Shown: one piece after another, positions 54,871-64,000 of the stretch
Layout of the letters: the number at the start of each line of letters is the position of its first letter
Position numbering within the stretch: the first letter of the stretch is position 1
Position numbers and translations under genes: made by a program
DNA from: Cryphonectria parasitica EP155
Taxonomy: Eukaryota; Ascomycota; Sordariomycetes; Diaporthales; Cryphonectriaceae
DNA length: 64,000 nucleotides
Reading direction: 5' to 3'
Assembly: GCF_011745365.1 (NCBI RefSeq)
Contig: NW_024468909.1
Coordinates: 62,001-126,000 of the forward strand
Notes under the pieces: model-generated
What the model was told of the DNA's origin: nothing
The model's input: the letters and a program-made list of their open reading frames with translations, nothing else
Database searches by the model: none

Positions 54871-56302
54871 ATGGCCGACCTTGACGAAGACGAAAGACAC
54901 GAAATAGCAGTCTCATATGGCTCGATCATAGGCACTGGCCTGTTGGCAATTATCATATGCTGTACGCGAGTAAGTTTGCCCCCCTAGAAACGGGCGAAGG
55001 GAATATATAGTTGTTGACCCAGAGCTTCCGACTATAGCTCCTGACAAGGAAATTCATCATCAAGGCCTTTAGTGTTGACGATTGGGCCTGCCTCATAGCC
55101 TTGGTCCGTCCCCTAGCAGACTCGATTTCACCGTTGTCACTTATATTGATAGTGCGATTCGATCTAGGTCCTCACGACCACGTTCAACTCTTTAGGGATA
55201 GCAGTGGTCTACAATGGGGCTGGCCGGCACATCGAGCATGTCAGTGCCCAAGAGCTCACAACATGGTTCAAATTATACTATGCATGCACGTGTTTCTACT
55301 TGATCATTGCCTGTGCAGTCAAATCGAGCTTGCTTGCCCTCATGTGGCGTCTCTTTCCACTACGTAAGTATAATTCTCAGGATGCTGTTTGGGTCAGTCA
55401 TAACTCACCATTGCGCGTACACGACAGCACTTCTCCGCAGAGCCGGCCTGTGTCTTTTCATCTTTATGACCCTCTTCACAATTTCTGGGACATTTGTCGC
55501 CGCATTTCAGTGCAATCCTCCAAAATATGTATACGATTTGACCTACGTCATGGCGGCCGACCGGGCTGCTCACTGCTACTCGCCAAACACGGCATACGGC
55601 GTTTTCTTATATCAAGCTGTGATCCTCTTCGCCATAGACATCATCATATTCATGTACCCAGTCCCTGCGCTATGGGGCCTAAGAATGACAAGAGGAAAGG
55701 GGCTGGTCTCCGTGTTGGTGTTTGGGTCAGGTACGTTAACCCCCCCCCCCCCCAAAAAAAAACCCCCTTCATGAATCCATTATTCCAAAAGGTTCGAAAT
55801 CTTACCCTTCAAGCTACTAACAAGGTAATACCATCCCTCAGCCGTCGTCGCTTGCATAGCACCCGCGTTGCGATTTCAAAGTCTCAGCTTTTACAAATCT
55901 GGCAGCAGTGACATGACCTGTGAGTCGCATCCAAGAAGGCAGGCGCCAAAAAGGCCCTTCAGAACAAATATCTAACGATCAAACTCTTTCACAGACGCTG
56001 CAGCCTCGTCGTTGTACTGGATGTCAATTGAATACAATCTGGGCATGGTTGCTGGCTCACTAGGGTGTCTCCGTCCTCTCCTTATTCATCTCGGCCTGAG
56101 GTACCCTTTTACCCAAAAGGACAATTCTATCACTCCTAATTCCGAACAATCTTATGAATTAAATGACACTGATGGTAAGAATAATGGATGGAGGGCCAGG
56201 GTTCAACGCAGCAGAGGCAACAACCTTCGCGTGCAAGGGGACAGCATTCTGAATACGACGTTCATAGAGAACCGGAGTGCTGAACATATTTTAAAAACTT
56301 AG
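54871..56302 (+). CDS. rhodopsin-like integral membrane protein (SAT4/PTH11-type domain)
   Basis: Six exons (54871-54969, 55038-55103, 55168-55363, 55428-55730, 55842-55919, 55995-56302) join in frame to 349 aa. The hydrophobicity pattern gives about seven membrane helices followed by a polar C-terminal tail of about 65 residues. Family landmarks are the FSVDDWAC segment after helix 1, the LYYACTCFYLIIACAVKSS helix, a cysteine-containing loop around FQCNPP, and a late SSLYWMSIEYNLGMVAGSL helix. This domain is widespread in fungi and occurs in several metabolite clusters, with no settled biochemical role. Sensor, transporter helper and membrane enzyme have all been considered. The second intron has an unusual donor (GTCCGT). 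The fourth intron contains a C14 run. Confidence 0.83.
55740..55753. repeat. C14 homopolymer in intron
   Basis: In intron 4 of the rhodopsin-like gene, followed at once by an A9 run. Confidence 0.85.
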
Positions 56303-56763
56303 GAGGGGTGATATCGAGGACTTGGGATTTTGTAAGATGCTATGCAGCCACAGAAAGCCTCTTTTTCAATGTAAAAATAAAAATGAACTATATTCTTTTC
56401 ACGTATCAACCTCTTCACCTTCCTGGACACTCAAAAAAGACCGATTTCGCATTGTAAAAGCAGAGAATAAACAGGAACAAAGGACGACCACAGTATTGAC
56501 AATGATGAATAGACGCCATCATGGAAGATGTTTGACATGGTGTCACCCAAGGTTTCGCTGACAATACTACAGGCACACAGTGTATATGACAATTATTTGT
56601 CTGAGAAATCTAACTTTCAGGTTGCCAGCCAGTGTTTATGGTCGCTTGTCGCCAACTTCAATGTGCCACAAAACAGAAGAAGGAGCCAATACGCTGTGTG
56701 TGAATAATGGATAGTTCCGCTAATAGACTAACGTTGAGGTTGCTGGGAAAAGAAGACTATTAA
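56303..56763. other. intergenic between convergent genes
   Basis: 461 AT-rich bases, no gene seen. Confidence 0.5.
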
Positions 56764-57970
56764 CTACACAGGGTAGACGAGTTTTTGCCCGGAGACGGCC
56801 TGTTTGCGAATGATATCCACCCCCTCCAGCACGGCATCCCAACCTCCCGTCATGATCTTCACAGGGTGTACGCTAATTTGGCCCCTATCCAACCAGACCT
56901 GGACCTGTTTAGTCAGTTCAACGGCCAGGCGATGGTCTTCTGGGCTCGGATCGCGCGCATAGTCCCCATCAAGGGCCACCTTGCGACCAAAGACGGTCAA
57001 GGCCAGAAGCCACGAGGGCTTAATGGTGTGTGGCCTCTGTGCGGCGATGGCATCGCGGAACGGCTCCACGGTGGCATACCGACCGCCCGCCCGGCCAATG
57101 GCTCCATAGCAGAGCTGCGTGGTCTCTGCCGTCGCCACGCAGTCGAGAGCGTATGCCAGCGTGTTGCCTGTGTACTTGCGAATCGCAGCTGCGCACTCGG
57201 GGTCGCTGTACTCGAAAACCTCCTCGGCGCCGAAAGAGCGCACGAGTTGGAAGTTCTTAGCCGAGCAGGTGGCAATCGGCCGGAGACCCGCGCTGGTAAT
57301 TCATTTGGTGTCAGCCGATGTCCATTCAGCTTGTTCAACTGAACTCATGATTCAAGATACAAAAGCAAGGAGTTCAAGAAGAACAAGGCGAAGGCACTCA
57401 CAGTTTCAAGAGCTGGATGGCTCGCGTCCCAGTTGCAGTGGCGCCGCCAGCCACCAAGACAAATTCGGCGCCATGGGGACCAGTAGGGCCTGGCTTCTCC
57501 GGGTCCAGCGAGGCCGGGATCTCGAGCTCCCGGAACAGGCCCAGGCCCGCTGTGAACAGACCCAGCCCGATAGAAGCTGCATCCGTGAAGGACATATCGA
57601 CCGGGAGCTTGAGCAGCAGCTCGGCTGGGGCCGCAACATATTGGGCAAAGGCGCCCACGTCCGGCAGGGAAGGGTTCATGCCATGCACGAAGCCAGCGAC
57701 GCGGTCGCCAATCTGGAGGTGTGCTGGTGTGTCGGGCCCTAGAGCGACGATGGTGCCCGCGAAGTCGTAGCCGTGGATAGCTCCCGGCACAGGGCTGTAG
57801 TCGAGCATTTTGGCATCGACCGGGTTGATGGCCACAGCGGCTGTTCGGACCATGGCCGTACCAGGGCTCAGGGCGGCGACAGGTGCATCATGCCGGATGG
57901 AGATTTTTCCAGCGCCCTCGGCCACGATGGCGGTCTGGCTTGTTGGGACGACAGGAATTGCTGAAGGCAT
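56764..57970 (-). CDS. medium-chain reductase, trans-enoyl-reductase-like
   Basis: Two exons (57970-57402 and 57292-56764) give 365 aa. The fold is of the zinc-independent MDR type: an N-terminal GroES-like part with AINPVDAKM and GYDFAGTI, then a Rossmann part with VLVAGGATATGTRAIQLLKL. The GG-x-TATGT form of the nucleotide motif is characteristic of fungal trans-acting enoyl reductases (LovC/ApdC type), which work with a reducing PKS whose own ER domain is dead. Here the neighbouring PKS has an intact ER motif. This enzyme may therefore help at selected steps, serve another PKS or do an unrelated reduction. The ATG at 57970 fits the family N terminus; an upstream in-frame ATG at 58045 is less likely. 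It is head to head with the second MFS gene. Confidence 0.88.
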
Positions 57971-58632
57971 GGTGGTGTGGTGAATTCTGCTTCTTCCTTT
58001 CTCTCTTTCCAAGCTGGGCGTTTGATATATGCACCGGCCAGCCAATGATCAATCTATCAATGCTTGCTACTGTTGCTGTCGTTTCTGATGCTCCTCATTC
58101 GTTATGGTATTTGTCTACCAACAGCTATTTAATTACTTGAAGCTATTCTCTCACCTATGACAAGTATGCTAAACTTCTGAATCCACACGGCGAGACCCTA
58201 TCGATGGTTTTTTTCCCATTCTTTCCCTGCCTTCGTTGTCTTCTTCCTTCTCTTTCTCTTTGTCGGGGTGCAAGTATGTAATTAATTACGTCCCAAGTAA
58301 GTAATAGGCGGGTAGTAAAGCAACGATATGCACGCCAAGGTGCTTGACTGCAATCATTACGTGGTAGGAGGAGCAGGGACGGACTGCATGATGACGGCTC
58401 CATATTTTAAATCGCCGAATGCCCCAGTCAAATTACTAACCAAGGCCGATAACTCCGCCGTCGCGAATTCAATGCCCTTGAGATGGAACACGAAAAGCGA
58501 GAGCTTATTGGCAAGGAAGAATAAGACCAAGACGAACAAAAAAGAGAAAGAAAATGTTATGGAAATCCAGGTCGTCGGATGTACCTACGAGTTAGTTGTC
58601 AATCCTCGTAAAGCGGATTTCTTAAAAAGATA
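57971..58632. promoter_or_regulatory. divergent promoter of MDR reductase and MFS no. 2
   Basis: 662 bases with no gene and no TACTCGG copy. Confidence 0.35.
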
Positions 58633-60810
58633 ATGAGTGCCGATGGTAACCTCGGACCAGATGGCGTCCAAGAAAAAAGCAGCACTACATACCAAGAAGA
58701 AAGAACACGGGTCTCTGCCACCACGGATTCTCAGATCGGGAACGACCCGAATCCCCCAGAGAACAACGTGAGAGAGACGCAGCAGAACGCCATGGCGGTG
58801 ATGATGCCTCAAGGCTGGGACGGGCCCGACGACCCTGTGAGATGACTATTTTCTCCTACAATGCTCCAGATCAATGTTCCCAAAATTCTAGGTGTGCTAA
58901 CTTCTGCGTGAGACAGGAATGCCCCAAAAATTTCTCGACTCTGAGAAAAGCCTTCATCACCGCGATGCTGGCCTCGCTCGTCTCCCTCGTAACGTTCGGC
59001 TCGTCCGTCATGAGCCCGGCTGTCGGAGCCTTGGCTTCAGAGTTCTCCATAACAAAAGAGGTGGCTATCCTCGTCACGGCCATCTTTGTGCTGGGCTTTG
59101 CTTTCGGGCCCATGATCTTTGGCCCTGCATCTGAGGTACTTGGGCGCAAGTACCCTTTGAGCATTGGCCTCCTTCTCTTCGAGGTCTTCGTGGTGCCTGT
59201 TGCGGTAGCACCGAATGTGGCAACCATCTTTGTCTGCCGCTTTCTCAGCGGTGTTTTTGGATCCTCAGCACTGGCTATTGTGAGTGACAGGTCCAAATAC
59301 TTATTTCTGAATTTGTATGTCCGAGTTTGAAGTAGCTGAGACTGACATCACGTACGCCTCGTCACCCATCATAAAGGCTGGCGGTGCACTGGCAGACCTC
59401 TGGGATCCTCTGCCGCGCGGCGTGGCCGTAGCTGGCTTTGCCTCTGCCACCTTTTTGGGGCCTGTCCTGGGCCCGATAGGTAAGTACGCAACAAGTGTCT
59501 TCACTGCTTTTCATTGGCGCCGCTTCCCCTGAGTATTAACAGTGTCTTTGTTGGTTGTTGATGTATGCTGACAACAGACTTCTGACACAGTCGGAGGCTA
59601 CGTTACAATGTCTCACCTGGGCTGGCGCTGGACGCAGTGGATTACTCTCATTGTGGGCCTGTCCCTGTTGCTCGTGTATTTTGTCATGGTACCCGAGACT
59701 TATAGCCCCGTGCTCCTGTCCCGCAGAGCGAAAGAAAGGAAGCAGGTTGCCTCAGCTCCTACGTCTGCCGACAACAGCGACGACGACCATAACAATGCAC
59801 CTACCCCCACGGAGAAAAGCACTGCCCTTGTCAAGGTACGAGAACTTGCCCGGCTGTATGTGTTCAAACCTTGGATGATGGTCGCGCAGGAGCCCATCCT
59901 CGCCCTCGTCACTCTGCACATGGGTTTCATCTATGGCTTCTTCTACCTCTCCTTCGAGGCGTACCCTATCACCTTTGAGCAACAGCGCGGCTGGAACCTT
60001 GGCGTGGGTGCCCTGCCGTTTCTCGGCATCACGGTCGGGGTGCTCACGGGCGTGGCCATCATCATCTTGCATACCAAGACACGTATGCAGCGCAAGATGC
60101 AGGAACATGCGGGAGACGTTCCCGAGGAGCGCCTTGTGCCCATGATTCTCGGTAGTATTCTGCTACCTATTGGCATGTTCTGGTTTGGATGTGAGTTCCC
60201 TTTCATGAGTGCTTCCTCGCGTGAGAAGAATAGCTGTTCTGACCCTACATTTCTACCACTCACCTCAGGGACCTCGAGTCCGACCATGACATGGGTGCCG
60301 CAGGTCATTTCAGGAGGGTTCATTGGTTGTGGAATTTTGCTGGTCTTCCTACAGGTACGTAAAGCATCTCGACTCCGTAAAAAAAATATTAAAAAAAAGG
60401 AAGAAGAAAAACATGGATCACAGGACTAATCGATGGTCTCGGAACTTACCGTACACTTTCCCACACAACAGGGTTTAAACTACTTGATTGACGTTTACAA
60501 GATGAACGCCAACTCAGCCATCGCGATCAACGCCATGTTTCGTGGGCTCCTCGGTGCTGCCTTTCCCATGTTCTCTACATATTTGGTAAGAATGATGAAT
60601 GAACGGCCTACATTGTAGTCACGCGCGTGGCTGACTCAATGGCTAAACTCTGTGCTGACCTCTACGCCATTCAAATAGTTCAACAACCTTGGTGTGCCCT
60701 GGGCCATGTCGTTACTCGGGTTTCTCTGCATCGCTATGATTCCGGTCCCCATACTCTTCTACATATATGGTGCTCGAATCCGGCAATGGAGCAAGTTCAC
60801 TGTATTTTGA
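58633..60810 (+). CDS. MFS multidrug exporter no. 2 (12-TM, DHA1-like)
   Basis: Seven exons (58633-58836, 58917-59279, 59377-59479, 59591-60190, 60269-60354, 60472-60585, 60679-60810) join in frame to 533 aa. A polar N-terminal tail of about 80 residues ends in the family's P-x-NFS entry motif (CPKNFST). Landmarks are the helix 1 sequence TFGSSVMSPA, the loop 2-3 motif GPASEVLGRKYPL, the helix 4 segment CRFLSGVFGSS, and MVPETYSPVLL at the middle loop, all of the fungal polyamine/drug:H+ antiporter group. The long central loop is acidic and Ser/Thr-rich. It should be a plasma-membrane exporter. It lies next to the MDR reductase and the ankyrin regulator. Confidence 0.9.
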
Positions 60811-61582
60811 GCGCGACAACCTCAGGAATCCATTTACCCGGAACATCTGGACTAATCATGGCAAGTGTGCCATTTCAACGAGACACACCTCGGTTCATCA
60901 AGATATGGGACGCTCAAAGGGCAGCAAGTACGGATCAGGACTATGTATCGCTCTTTGCTCAACTGCCACGACAAGCAAGTGTCAAAAGTAGACAGGATTC
61001 TAAGAGAAATCCGATTTACCTCCAACTCCTAGTAAGGATCTTTCTGCCGCTTAGCTATCCAGAGAGAGTACATAATATATAGCTACCGAAGTAGAATTAG
61101 ATTTACAATACTACGGTAAATAAATGTTGAAGACAAAAGTAGCCGTCGTTTGTGAAGAGTATAATTGGAGGGAAAATTCAATGAAGGGGGATAACTACCA
61201 AGTAAATAGAGAAGACATTAGGGCTACTTTACGGTCATTTCAAGCAGTTGGTAGCGATGTGATTAATCCCCTGAGTCTGTAAGCATTCGCTTTGAAAGAA
61301 TGTCCAGAATGAACCAGTAGCATCCTAGGATACCGTCAAAACATATTGTGCGGCCACTTGTTTCCCATGACTTGGGACTGGATTTCTCAATCCCTATTCG
61401 TTACACATAACCCACCCTTTTTTTTGGTTAAAAAAAACCCCCAATTCTATTAATTAACCACCCATCTTGGAATAATGGAATTGATAGATAAACAAAAGTA
61501 CTAGATACAATTACACCCAACGCCCGACGTCTACCTAGGTATACGATTCCGATTTGTTCCTTCTTTCCATCCCTTTCCTAAA
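60811..61582. other. AT-rich intergenic region
   Basis: 772 bases between convergent genes with poly-T/A tracts near 61420-61440. No gene is seen. Confidence 0.5.
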
Positions 61583-62850
61583 TCAAGTCCCTCGAAGCAG
61601 TAACTTGACTCCCACATCAAAACCAACTTTGGCGGCCAATTGCCTTGATGAAACATTAGCAATAGGAATTGTTAACGGAGAAAAGAGCAAAAGATTGAAA
61701 GACCGGGGCTGTCGTTCCAGCTTGCAGCCTTTTGTTTTACGTAATCAAAGTGTGTGGTCTGGAGGCGGAACTCACAGAGGTTCAAGCCCATCAAAGTTTT
61801 GCACATGCCTCCGAGCATTATGCCTCAGCAGCACGGTCACCACATCCTGGTGCTTGAAACGGATGGCCAGGTGCAGGGAGGTGTTGCCATTTTCATCAGC
61901 GGCATTCACATCTGCACCACTCTGGACGAGGGTGCGGACCACACCAGCATGGCCGTGTTCTGCTGCAAGAAAGAGCGCGGCATTGAGGCTGTTGGTCCCT
62001 GCATCTCCACGCCCTTTGGGTTTAGTATTAGTCTCTCTGTCCTCTTGGGCATCAGATGGAGCGTTGGCCTTAATTCTGCTATCATAACTGCCCCTCTTGC
62101 CCACAGGTAGCATCGTTGTCGTGGTAGGAGGTGTAGGAGGCGCCATCGAGGTGAGGGCTCCATCCATCAGCGGGGCAGAGCTCTGGTCAGAAGAGACAGA
62201 CGGTCCGTCCACGTGGTTGTTCTGCCACTGGAGCCCCTCGTTTGCTGACAAGATTGTATCCAGCGGTGTGGTCAAGAGATGGAAAGCACCGAGGCTGGCC
62301 TGTCCAGCTGGTGGGCTGCTGAAAGGTGAGGTAAAGGAGCACGCAGTGAGGAGCGATTGGTGGTCTGCCCAGGGGCTTCCCGAGTGTGTTGAGACTGGCG
62401 ATACGGTGGCGGCCATGATGGGGTCAACTCCAGTTGGATGTTCCGAGCTGGGTATGTCTGCTGGCGGGCTTTCACCCAATGCCGCCACCACCGCTGCTGG
62501 TCCATGCTCGAGCGGCTGTCCCAGACTGGGGTGCGAAAGGTTCAAAGGCGTATAGTCGTGCGGGCATGCAGTCCCAGAGGAGGAGGACGGACTCGCCACT
62601 TCCTCACCTCTCTCTTTTCGCTTAGCCTGCTGCTTCCTATCTATCCCACCGAAAAAGGTTATTGGATGATGTATCAAGTCAGCTGGAGTAACTTGGTAAC
62701 TAAGTGACTCGTGCCTGGGCAGAAAGAAGGGTGTTTAGACATGTACCTACCGCGGAACCGCTTCTGGGCCTCTCGATTCAGTTTACGACGGCGCTCCAGC
62801 TGCTGCTGCTGCTGCTCATCTAGGTCGCCTTCCGTGGAACTACGAGGCAT
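61583..62850 (-). CDS. basic-region/ankyrin-repeat regulator (bANK, TOXE-like)
   Basis: Three exons (62850-62751, 62640-61776, 61643-61583) join in frame to 341 aa. The first exon ends inside a bZIP-type basic region (RRRKLNREAQKRFR, continued by DRKQQAKRK). No leucine heptads follow it, so a zipper is missing. A Ser/Pro/Thr-rich linker of about 200 residues leads to ankyrin repeats. The first is NAALFLAAEHGHAGVVRTL, the second begins GNTSLHLAIRFKH, and a third is completed only by the small last exon (LQLAAKVGFDVGVKLLLR). Without that exon the protein would stop in mid-repeat at 61772. Basic region plus ankyrin repeats without a zipper is the architecture of TOXE, the HC-toxin cluster regulator, and of its apicidin-cluster relative. 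A nuclear role in activating adjacent genes is likely. Confidence 0.82.
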
Positions 62851-63633
62851 GTCTCACGGGATTTCTCCTCAGCTGTCACGCCATGGGATATAAAGAGAAG
62901 GAGATGGATCAAGTAAGATCAGTCAAGAGAAATGAATACTTCTTTTCATCCACATGCGAAGAAGAGAGATGATGATTTAAAGCGGAGCTTCCTGGTCTGT
63001 TCATGTCAGCTCTCTAGATACTGTGATTACTCTACGGCTCCCAGGCGACGCCATTTGTAATTATGCCTCCCTGGCTGAGCATTTCATCTCGCCACGATCA
63101 GAGCGTACAGCCTTGGACACAACCCAGCTTTCTGTCGCCTGCCGCGCGCAGCCTAAGTGGAGACATTGAACTTGTCGGCTGTTATGCGGCGATTGACTAT
63201 GCACCGAACCTACATACAAGCTTGAGAGGACTATGCAGATGCTCATCGGAGCCTTCTGACAGTTCTCTTTCGGTAATACACGCACGATAGCCGTCATGAA
63301 TATAGATGAGACGGGCCCCTGGGCAGGCTCGCTCCACACCGGTACTCGTGGTGGGAACAATTAAATCTTCGTTTGTATAAGAAAGAGTGGTTTTAGGGGG
63401 GGCAAAACATCTTGACTACGTATCTCGGCTCTCCAGTCTTGGATATCAGATATAGATCCGTACACTTCAAAGTTTGGTACTGTGATTAAAGCTAAAAGAC
63501 TAAGAGGTGGAAAATCGACAGGCAACCGTGGTTCCCAATCAATTTTGCTTTTGCTCTTACCGAATAGATGCGCTCTTTTCTTCCTCTTCTGGTTATTCTT
63601 CACCACCGCCTCCTTCTCCACCTCCTCCTCCTG

Positions 63634-63635
<2 letters not shown>

Positions 63636-63671
<36 letters not shown>
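63636..63671. repeat. (CT)n microsatellite
   Basis: About 18 CT units following CTC/CTT-rich sequence. Confidence 0.9.
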
Positions 63672-63675
<4 letters not shown>

Positions 63676-63780
63676 CTGAAGGTGAGCACGCTAGATTATG
63701 AATGGATCTCTACTACTGCTTAGTCGCAACGGCACGAGCCGTTGAAGCTTGACTGGCAGGCACATGGCACTTGGCACGCG

Positions 63781-63804
63781 GCACTTGGCACTTGGCACTT
63801 GGCA
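63781..63804. repeat. GCACTTG tandem heptamer
   Basis: Three exact GCACTTG copies, preceded from about 63758 by degenerate copies (GCACATG, GCACTTG, GCACGCG). Confidence 0.75.
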
Positions 63805-64000
63805 GCGCAAGGCTCCAGGCAGATCTCGATGGGTAGCCGCTCACGCTAGGTTATCTCACCTTGGAAGGATTCGAGGATCGAGCTAGCAGAAGCACGCACT
63901 GCTACTACTCGATATCCACAGATACAGGTACCATGGTGCAGATACGAGACTGAAACTCGGCAGGATAAAGTTTATGGTCGACGGTCTTTGCAAAAGTTCC

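Larger units (their letters stand above)
62851..64000. other. right flank, no gene seen
   Basis: 1.15 kb with only short frames. It contains a (CT)n microsatellite and a short GCACTTG tandem repeat. Confidence 0.45.

Noticed and set aside
13033..62850. Naming the pathway product or assigning published gene symbols
   Set aside because: The domain sets are clear, but no gene could be matched to a specific characterised cluster from sequence alone.
62851..62880. GTCTCACGGG just upstream of the bANK gene as a TOXE-type box
   Set aside because: Two mismatches to ATCTCNCGNA and only one copy. Not distinguishable from chance.
63482..63701. Short frames over the (CT)n repeat at the right end
   Set aside because: They are made of Ser/Leu/Pro repeats from the microsatellite.
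1..64000. tRNA, rRNA, CRISPR arrays, transposons
   Set aside because: None was recognised on either strand. I saw no long terminal repeats, transposase or reverse transcriptase frames.

Overview
The window is nuclear DNA from a filamentous ascomycete (Pezizomycotina type). The genes have many short GT-AG introns, mostly 60-150 bases. The protein families are also typical: Zn2Cys6 regulators, a HET-domain protein, modular type I polyketide synthases (PKSs) with fungal domain order, fungal P450s and MFS exporters. I cannot name a genus or species from sequence alone. I joined exons by hand at consensus splice sites and checked that every joined model keeps one open frame. Exact boundaries remain predictions.

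Layout. 1-1723 (-): a Zn2Cys6 regulator cut off by the window edge. 3071-5518 (+): an orphan glycosylated membrane protein. 6951-8306 (+): a secreted pepsin-like protease. 9577-11502 (-): a HET-domain protein. From about 13 kb to 62.9 kb the window is a large secondary-metabolite region. It holds a BAHD-type acyltransferase (13033), P450 no. 1 (15177), a non-reducing PKS of 2615 aa (25282-17035, SAT-KS-AT-PT-ACP-ACP-CMeT-TE), P450 no. 2 (25933), a metallo-beta-lactamase-fold hydrolase (28218), an R1R2R3 Myb regulator (31250-29710), a 14-TM-type MFS exporter (33475), a second Zn2Cys6 regulator (38802-36204), a short-chain dehydrogenase (39249), a secreted GMC oxidoreductase (43046-40806), a highly reducing PKS of 2607 aa (43862-52406, KS-AT-DH-(MT)-ER-KR-ACP), a PaxM-like FAD monooxygenase (54243-52804), a rhodopsin-like seven-helix membrane protein (54871), a trans-enoyl-reductase-like MDR enzyme (57970-56764), a 12-TM-type MFS exporter (58633) and a TOXE-like basic-region/ankyrin regulator (62850-61583).

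How the genes may work together (inference). The reducing PKS would make a reduced acyl chain. The SAT domain of the non-reducing PKS would load that chain, extend it, cyclise it through the PT domain, C-methylate it and release it through the C-terminal thioesterase/esterase. Two P450s, the FAD monooxygenase, the GMC enzyme and the SDR could oxidise or reduce the aromatic product, and the acyltransferase could esterify it. The MBL-fold enzyme, the two exporters and four regulators would cover release or detoxification, export and control. A short promoter motif, TACTCGG followed by G/T and G, recurs upstream of several biosynthetic genes. It suggests a common regulator for at least the 25-44 kb block. 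I do not know the product. Two neighbouring or overlapping clusters remain possible: the genes right of 52.4 kb lack the motif and sit beside a different type of regulator.
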